A stretch of 64,000 bases of DNA from Pseudanabaena galeata CCNP1313. Its GTDB lineage: Bacteria > Cyanobacteriota > Cyanobacteriia > Pseudanabaenales > Pseudanabaenaceae. Position 1 is the stretch's first letter, and each line of letters starts with the position of its first letter. Position numbers and translations under genes: made by a program. Shown here one piece after another: positions 42,407 through 49,600 of this stretch. Below the pieces are notes generated by a model. It saw only the letters and a program-made list of their open reading frames with translations, made no database searches and had not been told where the DNA came from. The stretch lies in the NCBI RefSeq assembly GCF_029910235.1, contig NZ_CP112877.1:110752-174751 (forward strand), written 5' to 3'.

Positions 42407-44778
42407 TTCCAGTGGGGAGATGTGAGGTTTTCAATAAATTCAGAGGGATGGGAGGAGGAGCCACAGACCATGAGCGATCGCATGGCTCTAGAACAGCCGA
42501 CATAAAATAACCGCCTTTGTTCATCGCGGATTTTAGAATGTTCTTCGTTAGGTAAATCACTATTGAAGCTTGGGAAATTACCTGATGCTAATCCCGTGAC
42601 TACTACAAAAGGGAACTCTAAACCTTTAGCGGAATAGAGGGTAAGGACTTTAATGTAGGGAGCTTTAAGATCGATCTTTTTACCTGAAACAAATTTGGCT
42701 TTGAGTCCTAGTTGGGTTAGATGTTTGGCATAGGTTTCAGCGCTGTAGTTGTTTGGGCAAAGGATCGCGCTACCATGCAGAGGAAGACGAAAACGTTTGG
42801 CGGAGTCTATTAAAAAATCGCGAATCGCGGCTAGTTCTTGATCTTGGTCTTTGCTCAATAAAAGTAAGGGCGGGTCGCCGATGTGCAGAGAGGGAATTTG
42901 CTGCAAGCATTCAGAGTCGCCTGCTTCTGTGCCAAGCAGAATATCGGTACAGGCGATCGCTATTTGTTGGGTGTTGCGATAGTTTTGCTTGAGGATGAGC
43001 GTCCGTCCCGTGACCTTCAAATCTTCATGGATTTGCTTCCAGCTAAAGCCGCGCTGATAGATGGATTGAGAAGCATCGGCGGTGATGTAAATATTGTCGA
43101 AGTTGGGAGTGAGGTTAAGTAAAAAGCGCAGTGCGACGGGGGAGAAGTCTTGAGCTTCATCAATGACGATCGCTTGATAGGGTTTCTCAACTAGATTTTG
43201 AGCAACTTCAAGAGCTTGGCGGCGTAGCTGTTCCCATGTGAGGCTACCATTTTTAGCTAATAACTTTTCCCATGTTTCATAAACTGCCCAAATTGCTTCA
43301 CGAATATTTTGTCGCAACGGCACGGCGCGACCACGCCGATCGTGGGCGATGTAATCATCAAGAGTGCGAATGCCCCAATTTTCGATCGTTTGTAAGATTT
43401 CATCGAGGAGGTAGGGCAAACCCAGTTTTTGTAATGTTTGCAGTTTGACTTGACGATCGAATACATTTTGGGCAGGAATATTCGCTTGCTCTAAGGCATT
43501 GGCTAATAGTGATAGACATTTATCACGATCAATGAATGGGGTGGTTTTGCCTGTGGTAACGAAATAGCGGCGGGCGATCGCATCAATCGTAGTTACTTCT
43601 ACGCCTTTATCAGCAGGAGGACAGCCTAGTAATTGTTCTAGAAGTTGCTCGGAATAGGAAACGAGGGCATTGGTATAGGTGGTAAATAAAATGGAGGTGC
43701 AGCCCTGCTCTACTAATTTTTTGATGCGATAGAGGGCAAGGGTGGATTTACCAGTACCTGCACCGCCTTTGATCAGGACTGTGCCATTGCTCCCAAATTG
43801 AATTAATTTTTCTTGTTCGTCGCTGAGCTTGAGTAAAAAAGCACTGAGATCGCCCGCAAAATAGCGATCGAGGTCTTCGGCTTGACTGAGGACAAATTCA
43901 GGCTGAGTGTCTATTTCTTCAATGGAACGTGGGTAAAGGTTATCCAGAATCACATTTAGCAAGCGATCGGGCATATCTAGCTCTAGCAATGCTTCAGCGC
44001 TATTCACCTTAGCGATCGCTGTCCAATATTGTGCGGGAATCTGCCATTGTTGCAAGATATCTTCTGTAAGTGCGAAAGGGAGTCCCTCACCCCCAGCCCC
44101 TCTCCCAAGGGGGGAGAGGGGAGCAAGATCTTCTCTTTCTCCCCCTCTCCCCTTTTGGGAGAGGGGGCTGGGGGGTGAGGGTAAGCTATTGCCATAGCTT
44201 AGAGAGTTTTGGGAGAGGGGGCTAGGGGGTGAGGGTAAGCTATTGGCATAGCTTAGAGAGTTTTGGGAGAGGGGGCTGGGGGGTGAGGGTAAGCTATTGC
44301 CATAGCTTAGAGAGTTTTGGGAGAGGGGGCTAGGGGGTGAGGGTAAGCTATTGCCATAGCTTAGAGAGTTTTGGGAGAGGGGGCTGGGGGGTGAGGGTAA
44401 GCTATTGGCATAGCTAGTAGGGTTTTGGGAGAGGGGGCTAGAAGTTGAGGGGACTTTCTTCGGTTTTACGGACTGGAGATCGAGGGGGGTTTCTGGAGCT
44501 ACGACATTAGGAATTTCGGTTTCATAGGTGCGCTCATTGCGCTTGCGGACACTCAGCAGCTTTACCCAACCAGTACCGATCGCATAAAACAGGCGATAGT
44601 CACCAATACGGATGCGATAGACATTTTCATAACCTTTGAGCTTTTTGGCATCGCCTTCGGCAGATATGGGATCGCGTTCTAATAATTTGGTGGCTTTAGA
44701 AACTCGTTTGAACACATTCTGAGGAATGCCAATGAGTTCATTCAAAAAGGTTGGAGTAAAGGTGAGGCTAAAGGTCAT
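42361..44778 (-). CDS. RelE-like domain fused to UvrD/Rep-type helicase, with repeat inserts
   Basis: 805 aa. Residues 1-90 are a RelE/ParE-like fold ('LKGYENVYRIRIGDYRLFYAI', 'VKLLSVRKRNERTY'). Residues about 110-230 are encoded by in-frame repeats (PSPPSPLSQNSLSYGNSL units of 18 aa). Then a superfamily 1 helicase: 'VLIKGGAGTGKSTLALYRI' (about 340), 'AIVIDEAQDFSPVALRF', 'TADASQSIYQRGFSW', 'LKQNYRNTQQIA', 'LTLYSAKGLEFPFVVVTGLA', 'LFYVGCSRAM'. Predicted 3'-5' DNA translocase. The RelE part may be an RNA-binding or toxin-derived module. It sits between the TA stack and the big helicase. Confidence 0.82.
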   Translation of the reverse strand: MTFSLTFTPTFLNELIGIPQNVFKRVSKATKLLERDPISAEGDAKKLKGYENVYRIRIGDYRLFYAIGTGWVKLLSVRKRNERTYETEIPNVVAPETPLDLQSVKPKKVPSTSSPLSQNPTSYANSLPSPPSPLSQNSLSYGNSLPSPPSPLSQNSLSYGNSLPSPPSPLSQNSLSYANSLPSPPSPLSQNSLSYGNSLPSPPSPLSQKGRGGEREDLAPLSPLGRGAGGEGLPFALTEDILQQWQIPAQYWTAIAKVNSAEALLELDMPDRLLNVILDNLYPRSIEEIDTQPEFVLSQAEDLDRYFAGDLSAFLLKLSDEQEKLIQFGSNGTVLIKGGAGTGKSTLALYRIKKLVEQGCTSILFTTYTNALVSYSEQLLEQLLGCPPADKGVEVTTIDAIARRYFVTTGKTTPFIDRDKCLSLLANALEQANIPAQNVFDRQVKLQTLQKLGLPYLLDEILQTIENWGIRTLDDYIAHDRRGRAVPLRQNIREAIWAVYETWEKLLAKNGSLTWEQLRRQALEVAQNLVEKPYQAIVIDEAQDFSPVALRFLLNLTPNFDNIYITADASQSIYQRGFSWKQIHEDLKVTGRTLILKQNYRNTQQIAIACTDILLGTEAGDSECLQQIPSLHIGDPPLLLLSKDQDQELAAIRDFLIDSAKRFRLPLHGSAILCPNNYSAETYAKHLTQLGLKAKFVSGKKIDLKAPYIKVLTLYSAKGLEFPFVVVTGLASGNFPSFNSDLPNEEHSKIRDEQRRLFYVGCSRAMRSLMVCGSSSHPSEFIENLTSPHWNPHPPAPSPMKGEGE
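44084..44446. repeat. In-frame repeat array within the RelE-UvrD gene
   Basis: A CCCTCACCCCC...GGGGGTGAGGG hairpin (44084-44181) followed by about five tandem 54-bp units, each 'TAAGCTATTGCCATAGCTTA' plus 'GAGAGTTTTGGGAGAGGGGG' and 'TGAGGG'. 54 is a multiple of three, so the frame is kept and each unit adds 18 residues. Unit differences are few, suggesting recent expansion. Confidence 0.9.
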
Positions 44779-44780
44779 GG

Positions 44781-45170
44781 CTAGTTTTCAGAAATTTCTT
44801 GTTCGATAATTTGTAATACTTCCAAAATTCCTATTGCTTGGCTTGATTCAACATTACCTTCAGAGGCAATATGGATATGATGGGGAAAGTTAGGAAGGTT
44901 TGGGAAATGTGGAACATTGTCCCATCGTTTGCGTAGAGTAGATTGTGTATCATCCATCCATTGATAACGATAGCGTTGTGGAATAGTTTTATTGTTATCA
45001 ACGATGAAGTATTCGGAGACTTCCAGAAAATCATTATTTGCAAGAATGACTCTAGCTCGAAAATAGCCTCGATCGCTTAAATCTTGTTCTTCTACAACTG
45101 TAAAAGAAAGAATAGCAGGACTAATAATTAGCTTAGTTTTAATCTCACTTAGATATTGCTCTGCATCCAT
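44781..45170 (-). CDS. TumE-type toxin (DUF6516)
   Basis: 129 aa. 'YRYQWMDDTQSTLRKRWDN' followed by 'PNFPHHIHIASEG' matches the core of DUF6516 proteins, annotated as TumE toxins. 'GYFRARVILANNDFLEVSEYFIV' is the preceding strand region. It overlaps by one base with the upstream 45170-45496 gene and lies two bases before the RelE-UvrD start, so it may be co-transcribed with the defence genes. Confidence 0.75.
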   Translation of the reverse strand: MDAEQYLSEIKTKLIISPAILSFTVVEEQDLSDRGYFRARVILANNDFLEVSEYFIVDNNKTIPQRYRYQWMDDTQSTLRKRWDNVPHFPNLPNFPHHIHIASEGNVESSQAIGILEVLQIIEQEISEN

Positions 45171-45496
45171 CAGTTTGCCTGTGGTTGCAAGATTCTAAGG
45201 CGATCGCGAATAGCTTGACGTAGATCGTAAAATACACTCCACTCTACAAAGTCCGCAGTATCACCTAACTCACCTCGATTAAAGCGTTGATAAAAGTCTT
45301 CGGAGGTTATTTGGTATTGCTGTTCGTAGTTTTGAATTTTGGATTGGATTTCGGTATGTTGGCGATGGGCGATCGCTATTTCGATATCAACGATTTTATT
45401 TAATGCGCGTTCGAGGGTGTTGCTACGATAGCCAGTTTGATAGAGAGCATCAAGGGCTTTTAGAGGATTGTTAATTGTCTGATTTGGTAAATACAT
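45170..45496 (-). CDS. Probable antitoxin partner of the TumE-type toxin
   Basis: 108 aa, helical. 'SEDFYQRFNRGELGDTADFVEWSVFYDLRQAI' at the C-terminus is the pattern I associate with small proteins found beside DUF6516 in cyanobacteria; the N-terminal half is a coiled-coil-like helix. It precedes the toxin and overlaps it by one base. No HTH is visible, so neutralisation is presumably by direct contact. Confidence 0.6.
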   Translation of the reverse strand: MYLPNQTINNPLKALDALYQTGYRSNTLERALNKIVDIEIAIAHRQHTEIQSKIQNYEQQYQITSEDFYQRFNRGELGDTADFVEWSVFYDLRQAIRDRLRILQPQAN

Positions 45497-45554
45497 GGCA
45501 ATTTTAGATTGATGATATGTATATTAACTAACGGGTTTGTTTACTGCATAGGTA

Positions 45555-45974
45555 TTAGGGGTCAGGGATAATCAGGGGAATCATCTGGTTTTTGTTTTTT
45601 CGATAGATCCTAAAATCGCTATCAAGGGTCAAAAGAATACTATTAGGATAAATTTCTGTCATCCTCACGAGACAAGCATCAGCTAGAGACATAGGAACGG
45701 ACTGATATCGTTGCATGAGTTCTCGAATAATGGTTGAGTCTTCATCAATACGAAAAGGAATTTGAATTTTTCCTCGGTTGATGAGACTTAGGACTGTATC
45801 TTCTCCTTGGTGAATTTTTTGTAGTAAAAAACAGGTTTCAGTGATCACAGCTTCACAGGTGAGCAAAGGTGCGGAAATATTGCTAAGTTGAGTTTTCACC
45901 CAATTATGGTACTGTTCGCTACGATTTAATAGCGCGACTAAAAATCCTGTGTCAATAATGATGACTTTGCTCAT
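45555..45974 (-). CDS. VapC-like PIN toxin
   Basis: 139 aa. 'IIIDTGFLVALLNRSEQYHNW' (first Asp), 'CEAVITETCFLL' (Glu), 'SLADACLVRMTE' (Asp) and 'ILTLDSDFRIYR' (Asp) give the full PIN active site. It overlaps the DUF2281 antitoxin gene by 4 bases (ATGA). RNA cleavage on antitoxin loss would block translation. Confidence 0.88.
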   Translation of the reverse strand: MSKVIIIDTGFLVALLNRSEQYHNWVKTQLSNISAPLLTCEAVITETCFLLQKIHQGEDTVLSLINRGKIQIPFRIDEDSTIIRELMQRYQSVPMSLADACLVRMTEIYPNSILLTLDSDFRIYRKNKNQMIPLIIPDP

Positions 45975-46222
45975 TTTTTACCCAGTCCTTCTAGGTGCTT
46001 TTTATTGGTGGCTAAATCACCAGGTCCACCTTCTAGACAACCAATAAATTCACTGGCTTCTTCTAGGAATGATGGTGGGCGATCGCTTGTAACAGTTGTT
46101 TGGGCGGTTGCCTCTGGATAGCGTTTTCTGAGGATTTGAATAAAGTCAATCAATAGATATTGAGCTTCTTCGGGAAGTTTATCAATATCTTTTTGAATTT
46201 GTTCGCTGCTAATTATGGACAT
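45971..46222 (-). CDS. DUF2281-type antitoxin
   Basis: 83 aa. N-terminal helix 'IQKDIDKLPEEAQYLLIDFIQILRKRY' is the DUF2281 signature; the Gly/Leu-rich C-terminus 'FIGCLEGGPGDLATNKKHLE' inserts into the PIN toxin. Directly precedes and overlaps the toxin gene. Confidence 0.85.
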   Translation of the reverse strand: MSIISSEQIQKDIDKLPEEAQYLLIDFIQILRKRYPEATAQTTVTSDRPPSFLEEASEFIGCLEGGPGDLATNKKHLEGLGKK

Positions 46223-46322
46223 TGCTTTTTCCTTTTAGATTAATGGCTTTTTCGGCTTGATGATGATAGGTATCTTTTTTGTCGAGGAGGGCTAACCAAA
46301 ATCCTGTATCAGCAATGATCAT
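46209..46322 (-). pseudogene. Truncated PIN toxin (N-terminal 37 aa only)
   Basis: Starts ATG 46322, overlapping the end of the 46309-46581 antitoxin by 14 bases as a VapC should, and encodes MIIADTGFWLALLDKKDTYH..., the first strand and acidic residue of a PIN domain. It then runs out into the start of the next antitoxin and stops at 46209. The rest of the toxin is missing, probably by recombination between neighbouring TA units. Confidence 0.7.
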
Positions 46323-46581
46323 ATTTTTTTGCCCATCCTTCGGCTAATACTTGTTTGTAGGTTGTTGACAAATCCTCTTCAACTTCGACACAGCCAATTA
46401 AGCCGCTTTCGACAAATTTTTGATAAGTGCTTTTTTCTTGCGGGACTACACTAGGTTGAGGTTGTACTTGAGTACGACTGCGGATAAAGTCGATGAAGTC
46501 TAATACTTCTTGTTTTTGAAAGGAGTTGAGTGTAACAATTTTTTCTAGGATGATTTGTTCTTGGCTAAGGGCTTGAGTCAT
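46309..46581 (-). CDS. DUF2281-type antitoxin, toxin lost
   Basis: 90 aa. 'LEKIVTLNSFQKQEVLDFIDFIRSR' and 'SGLIGCVEVEEDLSTTYKQVLAEGW' match the antitoxin pattern of the adjacent 45971-46222 gene in layout. Its own toxin is reduced to 37 residues (46209-46322), so it may now be an anti-addiction leftover or simply decaying. It sits 40 bases after the methylase stop. Confidence 0.75.
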   Translation of the reverse strand: MTQALSQEQIILEKIVTLNSFQKQEVLDFIDFIRSRTQVQPQPSVVPQEKSTYQKFVESGLIGCVEVEEDLSTTYKQVLAEGWAKKYDHC

Positions 46582-46621
46582 GATTTTTATCCTCGCTTAG
46601 TAAGTTTGCTACCAGATAATC

Positions 46622-49600
46622 CTAATATCCCAGTTTATCCCATGCTTCTAAAACGAGTCGTTGGGTGCGGTATTCGCCATATTTCTTCATTTCGTTGTTT
46701 TTTAGGACTCTAAATGTCTCGCTGGGGAAGTCTGTGCCGTAGATGTCGGCGGGGTCGAGGATGTAGCGCAGTTCGTCACGGATTAAGCCGTAGAGTTTGG
46801 CGTAGTAGGCATCGAGTTCGGCTCGGATTTGGGCGCGGCGGGTTTCGTGCCAGATGAAGGGGGGAAGGGGGATACCTTCTAGGTTGTCGGTAAGACCCTC
46901 ACCCCTGCCCCTCTCCCAAGTGGGGAGAGGGGTTCTGAGAGAGTCTTGCTCCCCCTCGCCCTCTTTGGGAGAGGGGGCTGGGGGGTGAGGGTCTTGCTCA
47001 AAGGCGGCGCGGTTGGCTTGCCATTGTTCGAGGATGAGTTGGCGGAGGTGGGTTTGGTGGGTGGGATCTGGTGGGGTGGTGAGTTCGAGTTGTTTTTTGC
47101 CTGTGAGGTCTAGTTCTAGGTCAAGCCCCAGTTGTTGTTTGTCGCTGGCTTGGGTGAGGATAGAGTCGGTTTCGGCGTTACTCCCTTCGACTTCGCTCTG
47201 GGAACGGGTGGGTGTGGGATTCCAAAGGTCATCGGCAAAGGGTTTGATGTCCCATGCGGTGTAGGTGAGTTCGAGGACGCGGGGGGTGATGTAGTTGATG
47301 TCGTTTTGGCTGTAGCGATCGGGGGGTAGGACTGGGAGTTGTTTGACAATGAAGAAATTCATGTGAGTCCCGCCAACTTTATGCCTAGTTACAAAGTCAA
47401 ATACAAGAGAGCAAAAGTTGGAAAGTAAGCAAGCCGCCAAGTTCAAATACTTATCATTAAACATTATAAGAGGGGCATTATTCCCAATTGCAACTCTAGG
47501 TAAGATTGTAAAAATTGCTGTTCTTTCATTGTTTGAACGAGTAATATCTCTAAAAGTAATTAGCCAATTTCTTTTCCACTTACCATCAAGTTTACTCTCT
47601 ACTTCATTACGATCAATCCAATAATGTGGAGTAGAGACACAGAATGGATTAGACTTTTGTAAATCTTCAATCCTCGGTAAAATACCCACATTTAATTGGT
47701 CTTGAGTTGCTCCTTCATAAGTTGCTAAACGATGATCAAAAAGATAAAACATCTTAGCCTCGTACAATGGTAATAAATTTTCTGCTGGACTGTCTTTAAA
47801 TAAATTACTATCTGTGTTCATCATAAACATTAAAGCGAAAGAAATAGACCAAGGATTCTCTCCAGTTTTCTCATTTTCTAAAACAGGAATATTTAGATAG
47901 ATATTTTTTGTCAAATCAGCATCATATTTTGTCCTAAAGATTGGACAAGTCAAAGTATTAGGATTAATTGCAATGAAATCATCTTTGGTTAACGTTATTT
48001 GTCTAGCTATATCATTAGCTTCTAAAATATTCCAAGAACACCAAGAGAAGCACATTGATTGAGGCTTTACTGCTAAACCTGCTATAAAAATCAAGCAAAA
48101 AGAAACTGAATGATGAATACCAGAAAATATAAATCTTTCATTTTGAAATCCTTTGATACCTTGCAATCTGGACGTATTTACCAAATCACCAAGAAAGTAT
48201 TGATTAAAGGAATCTGTAGCTATTCCAGTAGGAACTATTAATCCTGCTATTCCATTTGGAGAAATTATATTTCTGCCTAGTTCACAAAATAGAGGATATA
48301 AGTTAATACGCCCATAACTAGTTAAAGGGAAGCGATTACTATCGTGTATAAATTTTTGTTGGCAATCAATATCATGTTTAGCTAATTCATATTCATCATA
48401 AACAGATGGATTATCTTTTTTCAGATTCTCGATTAATTTATTGCGAGCAGACATATTTTTAGCGTCAGCAATTTCAGCAATTCGAGAAACAAAGAATTCT
48501 CTTGGATCAAGTTGTAATTGCTCCCAAGGAGGATTACCGAGAATGCAATCAAAACCATCATTCTCAAACACATCAGGAAACTCTAAAGCCCAATGAAAAA
48601 AGCCCTTCTCAGAGGCTAACTGATTCGCTGCATCAACAATATCTCTGATGCCTATAGCTGGAAGACCCTCACCCCCAGCCCCTCTCCCAAGGGGGGAGAG
48701 GGGAGCAAGATCTTCTCCTGTTCCTGTTCCCCCTCTCCCTTTTTGGGAGAGGGGGCTAGGGGGTGAGGGTAAGCTATTGGCATAGCTAGTAGAGTTTTGG
48801 GAGAGGGGGCTAGGGGGTGAGGGTAAGCTATTGGCATAGCTAGTAGAGTTTTGGGAGAGGGGGCTAGGGGGTGAGGGAATTTCCTCATTCAGCAACCGCA
48901 CCAACGCCGCCGTAGTTGGTAATAACTGCAAATTCTGCTCAGTCAAAGGCATAAAAAACGCCGCCGTCCACAAATTGCAAGCCGAACGACTTCGCCACCA
49001 CTTGCGATCGCGTTGATTAGCCTCATAGCGTTCCTTCTTCTGCTTCACAAACTCAGGCGTATTCTCAGGAATCCGATCTAGCTCCTGCCATGCTGAGGCA
49101 ATTTCCGCCAAATCATCATCTAACTGACCCGCCGTCGAGAGTTGCCCCTTGAGATCCTTAAGCCTTTCCTGCTTATTCGCCTTCTTCTTGATACTAGACA
49201 GCGCCTTGTCATCCCCCGTCACCGCCTTAAACGCCTCATCAGGAATCCCTTTATTTAAAACATCGAGATTTAAAACACCCACCAACGAGTTACCGCACTT
49301 AATGCGATGGTCAAGGAAATTAAGGGGCATTCCCTTCGCAAAACCCTCAATCCAGAGGGCAACCTTGCAAAGATCAACCGCGAGGGGATTGATATCCACA
49401 CCATAAATGCAATGCTGAATCACATCACGGGTCGCCTCACGCAAAGGTTCGGGACTAGGCGCAGCCTCCCCCGTCCGCACTTTAGCCAATTCTTTCCCAA
49501 TCCGCCGTGCTGCTGCCAACAGGAAATGTCCAGATCCACAGGCAGGATCGCAAACTTTGATGGAGAGGAGTGCGGATTCTTGAAGTTGTTGAAGACCCTC

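Noticed and set aside
44084..44446. Regularly spaced repeats resembling a CRISPR array
   Set aside because: Units are contiguous 54-bp direct repeats without variable spacers and they are in frame inside a helicase gene; no cas genes are present.
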